NCBI RefSeq assembly: GCF_004193775.1
Contig: NC_041003.1
Span: 27,777,735 to 27,841,734, forward strand
DNA: 64,000 bases
DNA from: Glycine soja
Taxonomy: Eukaryota; Streptophyta; Magnoliopsida; Fabales; Fabaceae
Reading direction: 5' to 3'
A program made the position numbers and the translations under genes. The notes beneath the pieces are model-generated. The model did no database searches. It was not told the origin of the DNA and saw only the letters and a list, made by a program, of their open reading frames with translations. This document shows positions 1 to 12,010 of this stretch, one piece after another. Within the stretch, counting starts at the first letter, position 1; every line of letters starts with the position of its first letter.

Positions 1-1404
1 CTTGTCCTCAAGCAAAGAAAAAACAAATCACTTGTCCTCAAGTGACAAAATCACAGTGGTTATTCAAAAACAAAGTTTGTTCCAAAGAATTCAATCACAT
101 GAAATAAATGGCATTTAATGCTTCAACCAACAGCTTCTCACAAGACATGCAACTTTTCAAAGATATGAACATATTTATTAGGCCTCATAACTGAAGTAAG
201 CTAGTAAAAATGACAGATATCAAGGAAGGGTCATTAACCAAAGCCTCATGGTCACTGTTTCACTCCAGCACAAGTGTTTAGGTTATCTATCAATCAACAA
301 CTAACACAAGTCTCAACCTTTGCACTTCATCTCATATCATACAGTCAAGAACACACAAACTGAATTCGAAGGACTTTATTAGGCTTGTAATGAGGCCGGG
401 CTACAAACTAATCATGGTTTTTCTAGGATGCAAAACTTAAGTTCTAGGAGAGCATTCATCCATAGATCAACCTTTTTCTTTTTGTTCCAACCTTATTACT
501 TGCCTTTTTTCGCACTTAGCTTTCTTTTTCTTGAATAGCGGCACACACACTTTTATTTTATAATTACAGTTTTTTTAACACATACTTATTAACTAACTGT
601 GTGTGCTACTCTTTTTTTACCATTTCAATCTTTTACCCAGTGATTCCCCCAAATTTGGGACAAAATTAACTTGAAATGTAACTCCCCCAAATTTGGAGCA
701 ACTTTGCCTTGAACCAAGATTCTTTCTACGAATGATGCTCTCCTACAACCTAAGACAAGGTAGCAGGAGATGAATTGTACAAGCTCAAGGTTCCATCAAA
801 CAATCATACTTTCAACTTGAACTGGGTGCAAGGGATAATTCATTCATACACAAGGTAAGCTTTTTGGCTAAGTGGCTACTTTCAATCAAAACATGGCCTT
901 CATCATCCTCAATTTCATGCATTCTTTCCATACTTTAGAGATTCATGAAAAAATCATTGCTTAATGTTAGTCATTCTCTCACAATTAGAGATCACACTCT
1001 CACCGGGTTATGGTTAACACATTCCTTCACAATCAATCTGACAAATCGACTAGCATTTTCAGTCATAATCTTAATTTCATGTTCTTTCTCTTCTAATGAC
1101 AGCATGCTCATTCAAGGCATATGATCTACACATTCCAATCCACTCGAATCATACAATTGATCATTTCAAACCAATCACAAACACCGAATTTCAAATCAGA
1201 CATCAAACCACTGAATATAATCAATGTACTGTTTAATCATGCTTTTATACAAGCTACCAAACAAAATATAACTATAAACTGAGATTAAAAACTGAACTGA
1301 AATTTAAAGACTGAAACATAAACATAGATCTAAATATAAAAATTACTAAAGATAGAATAAAAATAAACTGTTCAGAATGGAAGAAAATAAAAGTCCTGAT
1401 CCTG
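1..1404 (-). other. Non-coding tail of the Athila-like element
   Basis: No supported ORF. On the minus strand this follows the stop of the env-position ORF. Two copies of CCCCCAAATTTGG (646-658 and 683-695) form near-palindromic blocks, and CTTGTCCTCAAG occurs at 1-12 and 31-42. A polypurine tract and the 3' LTR are expected near or beyond position 1 but could not be located. Confidence 0.6.
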
Positions 1405-2859
1405 TCAATCATCCTTTGAATGATCCTCTGCATGCTCGTTCAGATCCAACAGCGGTATAGATGATGGGTCCTGAGAAGTAGACTGGTCAGGCACTGGTGC
1501 TAGTGCAGATGGCTTAGGCTCAGAGGAAGGAGATGGAGATGGCTCTACCTAAGGGAAGGGCTCTGGTGATGCCACATCCTCCTAAGCAATAACTGTGTCA
1601 GCCTCAAAAGTAAAGGACTCAGGTGGAGTGGGCTCTAGAATGATAGTGTCATCCTCCTCCTTTGGTTGCGACTCCTGGGCTGTTGAGGCCTTACCCCCTC
1701 CCGAAGGAGAAGACTGGACTCCTGGCCAAGCCACCGACTGAATGAACTCCTCAACGCTCATCACATGCCTCTGCTAGACCGAGTTTTGCAGACTTTGCAT
1801 AATCAGGATCTGACCCTGATGCAAAATCTGCAGCATGGACAATAAATGCTCTGAGCTAGGAGTGGCAAGCCCTAGGAGAATTGGAGCTGGGACTGAAGGT
1901 GGGAGAGCAGATGCAAATGTAGATGGAGTTGATGTGGAAGGAGCTGAAGAAGGGGGAGCAGAAGAAGATGGTACCTCGGATCATTTGCCCCTAAATTTGT
2001 GGGTTCCTCGAAAAGAGACCGAAGGGTCATCCAGGTTCCAACAATTCTTTTTAACATATGCCAAATTAATGGCTGGGCTCAAGCTCTCAAAAGTCAAAGA
2101 GTCAGAGGTGACTCCTCGGGCCTTGCACAAGGCAGTGATGAGGGCAGGAAAACCTAGCCTCGAGGAGTCATGCTGAGCAATAAGAGAAATCTGACTCGAG
2201 ATGAGGTACCCGAGGTTCATGTCCATCTTTTGAATAATGCCATAAATTAACCTGGCCCCGTCTAAAGTGATGTCTGAAGTGTGAGAGGTAGAGGCCAAGT
2301 TAGAAAAGGAAAGTACGCTCCAGGTTTGGGCCAACATAGTCAAATTCTTTCTCAAAATCTTCAGAGGCAGCCCGTCTGCATTCAATTCAAATCCCTTTCT
2401 AGGGATACATAAGCGGGCTGCCAACTCTTGTGAATCTGGCCTCAACTGAGCAAACCTAGATTAGGCTGGCAGGCTCTCCCCTTCCTCTATGACCACCGGT
2501 GTCTGGAAGAAACAGTTAAGGGCATCATCATCAAATTTTATTAGATGCCTCCTAACCATTACCTGCTTGGGTGATTTGTCTTCGAGGTCATAGAGATTTG
2601 CATAGAACTCCTTGACAATTGCTACGTCTATGCTCCCATCTGAAAAGTTTTTAAGTTCCTTATGTCAATTTCTCCTTTCTAGTTCCCTTCTGAATTCATC
2701 AAACTCAGTGACATACAACTTTACATTTCTCTCCGAAAGGATCTTCCGGCCGTGTATATTATCTATGTAACGGTCCCAAGCGTCTTGGGATGAAAATTTA
2801 GATCTATCATATCTGGCCTGGGGTACCAAAGCTGTTGCCTTCCTTTTTCGTGAAGCCAT
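1405..2859 (-). pseudogene. Env-position ORF with plant transposon protein domain (degenerate)
   Basis: One reading frame of 484 codons starts MASRKRKAT at 2859 and ends at a TGA at 1405-1407. Its central part matches the putative plant transposon protein domain found downstream of pol in legume Athila-like elements (recognisable stretches ELAARLCIP and LGYLISSQISLIAQHDSSR). A Ser/Pro-rich linker and an acidic C-terminus ending near DLNEHAEDH follow. Six in-frame nonsense codons break it (2665-2667, 2461-2463, 1981-1983, 1774-1776, 1582-1584, 1549-1551), but no frameshift was found. The start is preceded by TTTTATAG, which could be a 3' splice site giving a subgenomic mRNA; that is inference. 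The function of the intact protein is unknown, and it is called env-like only by position. Confidence 0.8.
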
Positions 2860-2940
2860 CTATAAAACAATAGAAGCATAAGACAAGATTACACAGGATT
2901 TATTAAAAAAGAAAAGCAGAAAATAAAACTAGAAATAAGA

Positions 2941-4330
2941 CTGGGCGCTTAGCGCGCCTTATGAAAATTTACTCATGGGCTAAGCGCGATAGCCACGCGC
3001 TTAGCGCGAGAACACAGAAAATATTTTTTCTGTAGAATAGGCTTAGCAAGCAGGCTTGCTAAGCCCAATTCCACAAGTTTTCAAAATAGAGAGGGATTAG
3101 CACTTAGCGCGGCAAGCCGGGCTTAGCGCAACCAGTCAAAAAGAAAGCACAGGCTTAGCGAGTAGGCTTGCTAAGCCCAATTCTATGAAATTTGAAAACA
3201 AAGACGAAATAGCGCTTAGCGTGACAGGCACGCTTAGCGCTCAACAAAATTCAAAAATTCTAAGTGTCTGAAACACATCCCTCGCTTAGTGCACATGCGC
3301 ACTTAGTGAGTTCAACATTGATACTCAACAGAGAAGATGAATTCGTTTAGCGCGACAAGGCCACACTTAGCGGGATCATATGGAAATCAAAATCTTCAAC
3401 ATAAGCGATGAATTCGCTTAACGCAACATGATGCTTAGTGAATTCATCTCGATTTCCAGAAAAAACCTAGGGTTTTTTCACCCCTTTCGATTAAGGCCCC
3501 TATTAGGCCACTAGATCCTAACTACATTACTCCTACAATGAAACCCTAAGTCTATTCTAACCATACTAACCTAATAACACTAAAACTAAACAGAGATTCA
3601 ACTTACAAACTACTAAGTCCTCTATCCTAAAGTTTGAAACTTGAAAAGAAAATCAAGCAAGTAAAGCTTACTTGGATTGAAGTACAGATAGCATGAAGAA
3701 GCAGAAATGTGGGAATGCAGGGAACTTTATGCATAAAACAGCGCAAAAGAAGGGCACAATGCACAAAAGTGTATGGGAAAAATGCTCTTTAGTGTAAAAT
3801 GGTAACTGCCTAGTCAATTCCCATTCTATTTTAGCAGTTTCGTGTTGCGCGCTTAGTGCACAGCCACGCTTAGCGTGACAACACGATGTTTGGGTTTTAA
3901 GGCCCAAGCGCTTAGTGTGACTTCTCACGCTAATCCCAATTCACAAATTTCAAATTAAGTGGTTTTTAGGCCTAGCGCGAGGACACGCGCTTAGCGCTTC
4001 CTGCAGCTTGGATTGATCCTGCAATCCGCGCTTAGCCACCAATGGTGGGCTTAGCGCAAAAACATGCTTCTTAATGCAGTGATGGCTTGCGCTTAGCACT
4101 CAGCTGGCGCTTAGCGCAATTCCAAAGATTTCCAAAACAAAGAGGGAATTGCGCTTGGTGCATCACCTCGCTAAGCCCAATTCGAGAAATCAAACTCCAG
4201 AAAGGTAATTGGGCTTAGCGCAGTGAAGTGCGCTTAGTGTTACCTTCCAGCCACTAGTCAGGGGTCCAAGCACTTAGTGCGAGCAAGGGCCCGCTTAGCG
4301 TGAGAGGTGCACTTAGCGAGTGAACAACTG
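2941..4330 (-). repeat. CGCTTAGCGC-type motif doublet array, ~61-bp period
   Basis: About 30 copies of a near-palindrome around GCGCTTAGCGC, many degraded to forms such as GGGCTTAGCG or GCACTTAGTG, fill this interval. They come mostly as doublets 17-21 bp apart. In the right half, doublets recur near 3848, 3908, 3970, 4027, 4088, 4150, 4208 and 4270, a period of 57-62 bp. The left half (3047-3415) has a similar period of 61-69 bp. About 400 bp (3440-3840) between the halves lacks the motif. The array lies directly upstream of the env-position ORF in element sense. The same motif occurs in the element's LTR. Confidence 0.85.
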
Positions 4331-4534
4331 AAAATTTTTCTGAGTTCTTTTTCTGTCCACCTCTTCAGAAAAGCTTATGAACCCATTCCTTCAATACCAA
4401 ACATGCTGAAGATCACACAATCACAAACAATCAAACTAGACTAAATGCAAGCAAAACAAAATTAAAAATAAATGAATGGGTTGCTTCCCAGCAAGTGCTT
4501 GTTTAACGTCATTAGCTTGACGCATAGTTCTCTG

Positions 4535-6868
4535 TTATCCTGGATCAATCTTGGTTCTCTCCTTCAGAACCTTCTCATCAAACTCCTTCACCTGTAAGCA
4601 GACATTTTGGTCCGACAAATGTTTTTCTTCATCAAACAAGTCGAAGCTGATTTTCTGATTATCAATGCCTAACTCCAGCTTTTTCTTTCCCATGTCTACT
4701 ACACAACTTGCAGTCAACATGAACGGGCGCCCTAAGATTAAGTGAATCTCAGAGTCCTCTTCTATGTCCACCACTACAAAATCAGCTGGGAAATTGAAAT
4801 GTTTGATTCGAACCAAAAAATCTTCAATAACATCGTAGGGTCTGGTTATGGAGTGATCAACTAGCTATAAGGTCATTCTTGTGGGCATTATTTCCTACTC
4901 CCCCAACCTTCTACACATGGAGAGTGACATCAAGTTGATACTGGTTCTAAAGTTAATGAGAGCTTTTCACACCGAGATTTCACCAATTGAACAAGGAATG
5001 GTCACACTCCCAGGGTCTTTATGCTTTGGTGGAAGGATCTTCTGAATGACTGCACTGCAGTTACCTTCCACTACTATATTCTCATTGTGAATGTATTTGT
5101 TCTTCCTTGTCAACATATCCTTCAAAAATTTAGAGTAGAGCGGCATTTGCTGTAGAGCTTCTCCAAAGGGCATGGTAATTTCTAGCTTCTTGAAAATATC
5201 CAGAAATCTAGCTAGATGTCTTTCTTTGTCCTTCCTAGAAGGTACCACATGATATGGTACTTCTCTCCCTTCAGTTGGAGATGCTTCTCTCTTTTTCTTT
5301 CTAGCACACTTACTCTTGCTTTTTCTCGTCTCTTCTTTTCTCTCTTTTTCTTTTTCATTTTTTCCATTTTCTTTTTCTTTTTCTTTCTTTTCTTTTTCAT
5401 TTATTTCTTTTTCACTCAAAATTATTGGTGTCTCTCTCATCTGTTCATCCTCCTCTTCTTCTTCCTCCTCTATAAGTTCAGAAAAAGGTTGCACTAGTTC
5501 AGGTGCTGGTTCAATTACCAACTGCTGTTTGTCATCCTCCACCATTTTCTCTTTCTTTTTCTCCTCCTCCATGGTTACCTTCCTTCCTCGGGTCATCACA
5601 GCCTTGCATTCTTCTTTTGGATTCTGCTCAGTGTTAGCTCCAAAGGTACTAGAAGATTTTTCTACAAGTTGTTTGGCTAGCTGGCCTACTTGGACCTCTA
5701 GATTTTTGATGACTGACTCTGTGCTCTTATGATTAGTCAATGACACCTGCATAAACTGAGCAAGAGTTTCTTCCAGCTTTGTTATTCTCTCAGATAAACT
5801 AGGCCCTTGTTGTTGTGGCCTGTTAGGTAGCCCACCCTGGTCTTTATTGAACTGATTACCAGGGTGATTTCTCCATTGATTATGCTGCTGGTAAGGTTGG
5901 CCATGTTGAAATCCAGAAAATCCGCCTGCATTAAAATTTTGTCTAGGCTGGTTTCCCATCTAATTAACTTCATGAGATGTTTCTTTAGTGGGAATACGCA
6001 AGCCTGACCCATGAGCTCCACCACAAAGTGTGCAACCTGTAACCTGCAAAATAGATGAAGGTAAAGGTTGACTAGCATGCAATTGAGTTGGAAACTTACT
6101 TAGTGTTTCAGTTAAAGCTTCAAGTTGCTTGGACAACAACTTATTTTGGGCCAACAAGGCATTTTGTGATGAAAGCTCCAATAAACTCTTCTTGGTAGGA
6201 ATATGAACTGTATCATGCAAAGTTGCGTGGTCACTGGCAGCCATATTTTCAATTAAGTCCATGGCTTCTTCAGGTGTCTTCAACTTAATTTTTCCTCCTG
6301 CAGAAGCGTCGAGTAATTGTTTTGACTGCGGTCGTAACCCATCAATGAAGATGTTCAGCTGTATAGGTTCTGAAAAACCATGAGTGGGAGTTTTCCGCAG
6401 CAAGCTACAAAATCTTTCTAATGCCTCACTCAAAGATTCATCGGGAAACTGGTGAAATGAAGAAATTACAGCTTTTCCCTCTGCAGTTTTAGACTCTGGG
6501 AAATATTTTTTTAGAAACTTCTCAACAACTTCATCCCAAGTCTTTAAATTGTTGCCCTTGAATGAATGCAACCATCTCTTGGCCTCACCAGATAAAGAAA
6601 ATGAAAACAGGCTGAGCCTAATAGCATCTTCAGGTACACCGACAAGCTTGACAGTATTACAAATCTCAATATACGTTGCCAAGTGTGAGTATGGATCTTC
6701 ATTTGGTAAACCATGAAACAAATTGCTCCGTATTAGCTGTATCAATGAAGGTGGGTAAGTTAAGTTTTGTGCCTGAACCTCTGGCAGCACAACACTTGAG
6801 AAATATTACGGCACTAAAGTACTTGAGTAATCTTCCAAGGTCACTCGTCGAGGTTGCTCTTCAGCCAT
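4535..6868 (-). pseudogene. Gypsy gag-protease polyprotein (degenerate, protease site lost)
   Basis: A single frame of 777 codons runs from the ATG at 6866-6868 to the stop at 4535. The first part is a Retrotrans_gag domain (NLFHGLPNEDPYSHLATY, then EAKRWLHSF and LKKYFPES). It is followed by a Gln/Asn-rich stretch, a coiled-coil-like segment, a long Lys/Glu-rich linker, and an aspartic protease domain ending LILGRPFMLTASCVVDMG. Five nonsense codons interrupt it (6806-6808, 5960-5962, 4967-4969, 4895-4897, 4865-4867), with no frameshift. Where related proteases have the catalytic DLGAS motif, this copy reads NFRTS, so the catalytic aspartate is gone. No zinc knuckle was found in gag, and no pol follows. 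Confidence 0.9.
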
Positions 6869-7223
6869 GACTTTGGCTTCAAATTCCGCTGTTTGAGATT
6901 CCCTGGATGTAGGTGAATTAGAAGATGATGACTCAGAAAAGTGAGTCTCTTCAAGAATTGATGCTACTGTTCTGTCGTGCAAAAGCTTTCTTTTTCTCTC
7001 TGCGTTGTTTCTTCTAAAGGTGGCTTAAATTTCTAAATCCAATGGAACCAATTCACCTATAGAAGATCTACGCATACAAACACTAACAGGAACAATAGTT
7101 AACCAATTCAAGAAGAAAATAAATTCTGAACTAAACAAATATTAACAAAAATAAAAATTAATAAATCAAAGAATAATGAATTAATGCCTTCAAACTGAAC
7201 TAAACTTTCCAAATGGAAAAAGT

Positions 7224-7241
7224 TCCTCGGCAACGGCGCCA
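7224..7241 (-). other. Primer binding site, tRNA-Asp type
   Basis: On the minus strand TGGCGCCGTTGCCGAGGA complements the 3' end of plant tRNA-Asp (GUC), including CCA, with one mismatch. It starts 5 nt after the LTR end. It fixes the element's orientation and the inner LTR border. Confidence 0.85.
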
Positions 7242-7246
7242 AAAAT

Positions 7247-8598
7247 TGCTTGTTGACCCTCTTCCACAGTTCCTTTTTCTAAAATTTGTAATTACTTTTT
7301 TTACGTGAAAGTGATTTACCGGAAAGTGCACCGGGTCGCCAAGTAAATAATTAAAACAAAATAACCCGAGTATCAAACACAGTGAACTTGTTCATTTAGC
7401 AAAGTTGTGTTCAATAATCAGGCATTTTGTAAACAGAAATTAATAAGTGTGAATTGAAGTAAAAGTGTATTCTATCCTAATGAAAACAATAAACACGAGC
7501 AAGTAAGTGTGAGAAAAAAAAAACTGATTATCTAAAGGCGTTGGGTCTTCCTACTGAACAAGTTGATGCAATTAAAGATGTTTCTCTAATTAAGGATGTT
7601 CATGTGTTCTATGCCAAAGGCTCCAGTACTAAACCTCGATGTCTCACAAGTTTAGACTAATTTAAACTAAACTTCGTTCTCACATCCCTCTTGTTGAACT
7701 CGGTTTAATTTAAACAACATTATAATCACAACATAATAATCACATCATAATAAAAACTAAAACCCTGCACCCTATCCTTAGCAATGCAGTTATCTAGCCC
7801 TGCTCTATCAAGTTCTAAGGAAATAGTACATTTCCCAATGCTAAAGTTCCTAACAGCACACACCAATGGGTGATCAGACCAAAAGCATGCAAGAATCAAG
7901 CACCGATAGAAGCAATGAACATATAAAACACACTTAATTAGATATGAAAAAGGTTTTACATCAACTGTTCAATAGAAATCCCCAACTGAGGGTTTTAGCC
8001 TTCCATGGCAAGGAAGCTCCTTTTACAATAAAGAAAGGGAATCAAGAGAAATTGCTTGCTTACACAGGAGGGGGGATGTCTCCTCCACCTCTTGGCACCG
8101 CACAATCACTCAAAAGCTCCTTAATCTCTCTAAAAGTTGAGAACTTGGCTCCTTGCTCTGCTTCTTCGTTCTATGCAGTCCACACTCAGAGGCTCTCTGT
8201 GGTCTCACTCCAAAAGCTCTTCCCCCCTCTCTTTTCAGTGCAAATCAGGCTTTAAAAGGGCTAAAAAACCTAGACGTTGCGCTTAGCGCGAGTAAGTGAA
8301 TTTGAGCTTAGCGCCAATCTTGCGTTGAGCCTGGAAAGTGACAGATGACTCGCTTAGCGAGATGATATCGCGCTAAGTGCAAGCTTGCGTAGCAGATGCC
8401 CTTCTAGATTCCCTTGACTTGCTAAGCACTCTTGTGCTGGGCTTAGTCGCTGATACGCGCTAAGCGCACGGAGTTCGCTTAGCGCAACATCCACTTTGAC
8501 ACTTCTTCAAATTTGCTCATTTTTGCCTGAAATTGAAGAGAATTTAACATTAATTCCATATAAAGAGGCTTCTAATGAACAGAGATCAAAGCAAAGCA
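7247..8598 (-). repeat. LTR of the Athila-like element
   Basis: The inner border is set by the primer site. In plus coordinates the LTR begins TGCTTGTTGACC and is proposed to end AAAGCA at 8598, giving TGCTT/AAGCA terminal inverted repeats. The outer border is a choice (8593 is also possible) because no target duplication can be tested. The interval 8278-8490 carries doublets of the CTTAGCG/CGCTAAG motif. A TTTTAAAG box at about 8250-8257 lies downstream of them in element sense and may be the TATA-like element. The ORF-sized open frame inside the LTR is not supported. Confidence 0.65.
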
Positions 8599-8749
8599 AA
8601 ATTTATGTACAATCCTAGAAAAGAACTATAAATTGGGGAAAATATACATATTTTGTAAAAGTTTTCTATACAAAAGTTAGTTGTATAAGATGACTAACAA
8701 ACTTTTTATCCACGTAAATTTGTTGATCAATAATTTTATATATTTTATT

Positions 8750-8905
8750 TATTTATATGTATGTCGGGGTAGAGGGTGTCACACACTAAGGGGTTACATA
8801 TTACTTGTCATGGCAGGAATTGAACCCACGTCCTTGAGAGATATAAAAGTTTGCGTAGTTACTTTACACTTTAGATTAGTGTAACACAATTTCACATATG
8901 GACAA
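8750..8905 (-). mobile_element. Possible tRNA-derived SINE
   Basis: The minus strand has GGGTTCAATTCC (8815-8826), which fits a Pol III B box. Downstream of it is a TA/A-rich tail (8710-8765). A convincing A box was not found. It could equally be a fragment of another repeat. The surrounding 8599-9540 is AT-rich with no coding support. Confidence 0.3.
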
Positions 8906-9959
8906 TGCAAGTGATTGACGCTTTTGGGTCACTTTTACAAACTTTTTATCAAAATAGATTCATTCTAAAACAAATTCTTGGCATGGGTTTGTTTTTTACT
9001 CAAAAAAAGGTGAAACAACTATTTTGACTCGTTTTTCTATTGCTGCATGCTTTTTTGGCTTAAAAAAATTGAGAAAGGCTTCCACATAAACCAATAATTG
9101 TAAATTGCTAGTTCAAGACTCTCAAGTTTTGTTGGACAATTGATATTAATGATTAACTAATAATGTTCCATGAAACAACAAAAACAAATAGCGGGTTGAT
9201 GGAGTTCAAACAAACAATAACCTTGAATGCTGGTTCAAGCATGTTGTTCCATGCATCTCATACAAATATAAAACAACAAGATGATTTTGTCGGGTACTGT
9301 AACGATAAATTTGTTTTGTTGGTCACTGTTAAGTTGATGTGATGCATCTTTGAAATAACAAATTCATTTTGCTAGACACCATGTGCGTGCTTGCCTTGTC
9401 TCGTCGAAGTAGGAGGTCACTTACCCAGTCTTGTAGACGCAGGAAGTCCTGTGAAAATAGCTTTGAACCAACAAATGTAAAATGTTGACTCTTTAAGTTA
9501 AAATAATAGTTTTTACTCATGTGTCAAATATAGAGACCCGTTTGTTTGTGGTTGTTTTCACTCCGGTTCTTTCAATTTCTCAATGTGTTTCGATACTTTG
9601 GGACATTTCAAAATTTGTGGGTTCTCTTTGCACCAATTACTCAAGTTCTTAGTTTCTAAAGTTTGAAAGTCAATTACATTTAAATAAGTTTTGTAGTTCT
9701 TATTGTGCCTTTATTTGAACATTGCTTTGTGACAATAAACTTTGTTGTATGTGAAACATTTTCATGGTAATTGAGTTATAAGTAATTTTAGTATTTGTAG
9801 TAAAGAAAGTAAATTTTTTAAAGTTTGAAATTTACTTTCACTACTAAAAGTAATTTTTATACGTAATTTTTTTCATAAGTTGATTTTTGTAATTTTCACT
9901 ACTAAAATTATTTCTTAAAAACTTAAAAATAAATACTAATTAAATTCATACATTTAAAA

Positions 9960-10400
9960 TTGTCTAGTCTTTTTGTTATTGCATTTAAATTTTTTGTGAT
10001 TGTATAATTCTTTGTTAATGTACAGTTTAATTTTTTAAGTTTTGTATTTAAATTCTAAATTTGAAAATTAAAAATTGTATAGTCTTTTTGTTATTTAAAA
10101 TTTTTGTGATTATATAATTTATTCTTATTGTAGAATTTAATTTTTAATTTTTTTATTTCAATTATAAATTCGTAAATTAAAAATTTTGTAGTCTTTTTGT
10201 TATTGCTGTTAAATTGTTTTTATTATATAATTTTTTTTTGTTATGGTAGAATTTAATTTTCTAAGTTTTTTATTTCAATTATAAATTCATAAATTAAAAA
10301 TTGTCTAGTCTTTTTGTTATAGCAGTCAAATTTTTTGTGATTATATAAATTTTTGTTTTTATAGAATTTAATTTTCTCAGTTTTGTATTTGAATTATGAA
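9960..10400. repeat. AT-rich tandem repeat, ~114-bp unit, about four copies
   Basis: AGTCTTTTTGTTAT recurs at 9966, 10081, 10190 and 10307 (spacings 115, 109, 117), each followed by a TTTTTGTGATTATATAAT-like block and an ATTTAATTTT block. Copies are diverged. The preceding 9541-9959 holds nothing recognisable. Confidence 0.7.
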
Positions 10401-10454
10401 GTATTTTATAATATCTACCGTGAATATTAACCGTAGTCATATGGCTTCTTTACG

Positions 10455-11125
10455 TTCATTTTGGACCTATTAACAATGATATCTTATGGATGCAAGAAAA
10501 ACATATCTCTCAACATATTTGGAATCGTCTCGCTAAACGTAAATTATTAGTGAGATGTACCTTACCCAAAAATGACAGAGAAGAACAAATTTCACCCCAA
10601 ATTACAGAATTTTTAGTTGAAGTTGGTTTTTATCATGTTGCCTAGCTTGGATTGATGCGCATCAATGTGGGATCAATAACTTTCTTTTTAGAGAGGTGGA
10701 GACCTGAAACCCATACTTTTCACATGAGATGTGGAGAATGCATGATCACTCTACAAGACGTCATTTTGTTGGGCATGTCTGTTAATGGATCACCTCTAAT
10801 AGCACCAACAAGTATGGATTAGAGTTCATTGTGTTAAGAGTTACTTGGAGTGACACCAGCGAAGAATGAATTAAGGGGTAGTACTGTTAAATTAAAGTGG
10901 TTGGCACATCAATATGGTGACATTGCTCAACACAATGGCAACAAAGTTAAGGAAATACACCAGGGCTTGGATTTTAAGGTATATTGGTGGTTTTCTATTT
11001 CTTGACAAAACTAGTAGTTCAATGTGGTTGATATATCTTCAATTTCTATGACCGAGTGTAAGACATTTGCATGGGGTGCTACAATTCTTAGTTTTTTTGT
11101 ATAGAGAGTTGCGTTTAGCAACTGA
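10455..11125 (+). pseudogene. Plant mobile domain (PMD, MAIN-like) remnant A
   Basis: Translation gives GPINNDILWMQEKHISQHIW, then FLERWRPETHTFHMRCGEC and ITLQDVILLGM. This is the characteristic N-terminal half of plant mobile domain (aminotransferase-like, MAIL/MAIN) proteins. A further match, LYRELRLATDY near 11095-11125, is in a shifted frame. Several stops (for example after FYHVA) and the frame change show it is dead. PMD proteins occur both as host genes (MAIN/MAIL1) and inside transposons; this one is surrounded by transposon debris. It ends where the hAT-like terminus begins. Confidence 0.75.
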
Positions 11126-11135
11126 CTATGAGGTT

Positions 11136-12010
11136 TAGGGGTGTTCGTAGGCTGATTCGAACCAGTTTTGACCAAATTTAAGACCTAACCCAATCAAATT
11201 TGATCGGTTCAATTTGGTTCCATTTTCACAATTTTTTTAACCCAACCCAACCCAATCCATTCATGAACGGTTTGGTTCAGTTCAGACCAACGGATTACCC
11301 ATTTAAATTTGATCTTTTTTTCTTAGAACTACTACTTTATATCATGATTATTCCAAATATCCAATATAATTAACACAATATTATCAAATGTCTGAAAGTA
11401 GTAAAATTGATTCATTTCGCACCATCAACATAATATTTTCAAATAGACTAATACAAATTAAAATAAAATATTCTTCAAAGAGATATACTATAATAGTCTG
11501 AAACACAATTATTTCCTATAAACTAATTTCTTGCAACCAGATTTGCTACAACCACATTTATTGCAACCAGATTTGTTCAAACAAATGAACAAAATATGAT
11601 CCATTAATATTATAAATATGTTAGAAAAAATAAATATGGAAAAAAGGAAAAATAAATAATAATGTACTTGAAAGTAATAAATACCTTAAGAAGTTCCAAC
11701 ACTAGTCGTCCCAACACTTGGAGTCCCAATACCCGCAGTATTTAAAGTTAAACCAAACAACTTAAAAAATTTAAGCACAACTATGTTAGCACAAAAATTA
11801 ATTGATATTTTATACAAATATAAAAACTGAAATAAGAGATTACACATCTGATTCAATCTTTTTGCTTCATTTATTTCAACTTGCAAGTTATTAACATTTT
11901 TCTTAGTAGATTTAAGCCAATTTTGGAAATAAATGAGAGCTTCCACAATAGTAGGAGTCAAGGTGGTGATTGTTGCGGTGATAGGTTCGGTTGTTAATGG
12001 AAGTGGGTCA
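11136..12010 (-). mobile_element. hAT-type transposon fragment (transposase C-terminus)
   Basis: The left end reads TAGGGGTGTTC (11136-11146), a terminal sequence common in plant hAT elements. It is followed by an AACCCAACCCAACCC-rich subterminal region. On the minus strand 11686-12005 encodes a stretch containing TPTIVEALIYFQNWLKS, which matches the dimerisation-region C-terminus of BED/RICESLEEPER-type hAT transposases. The rest of the transposase, the right terminus and an 8-bp duplication were not found. It begins where PMD remnant A stops. Confidence 0.6.

Larger units (their letters stand above)
1..8598 (-). mobile_element. Athila-like Ty3/gypsy element, pol-less, partial
   Basis: On the minus strand the order is LTR (7247-8598), tRNA-Asp-type primer binding site (7224-7241), gag-protease frame (6868-4535), motif array (4330-2941), plant-transposon-domain ORF (2859-1405) and a non-coding tail (1404-1). 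No reverse transcriptase, RNase H or integrase motif is found between protease and the env-position ORF, so the copy would depend on an autonomous relative. The second LTR and its target duplication lie left of the window, so the left border is open. Legume Athila/Calypso-type elements and their non-autonomous derivatives have this general layout; assignment to a named family is inference. Confidence 0.85.

Noticed and set aside
2941..4330. CRISPR-like array of short palindromic repeats
   Set aside because: Repeats vary, spacers are not unique, the setting is a plant retroelement, and no cas gene exists.
5212..5732. Open frames rich in Lys or Phe/Ser on both strands
   Set aside because: Shadows of the Lys/Glu-rich linker of the gag-protease frame.
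7944..8255. 103-codon plus-strand frame
   Set aside because: Lies inside the Athila-like LTR, antisense to the element, with no recognisable content.
8815..8826. tRNA gene suggested by a B-box sequence
   Set aside because: No cloverleaf, no anticodon arm, no acceptor stem; at most a SINE.
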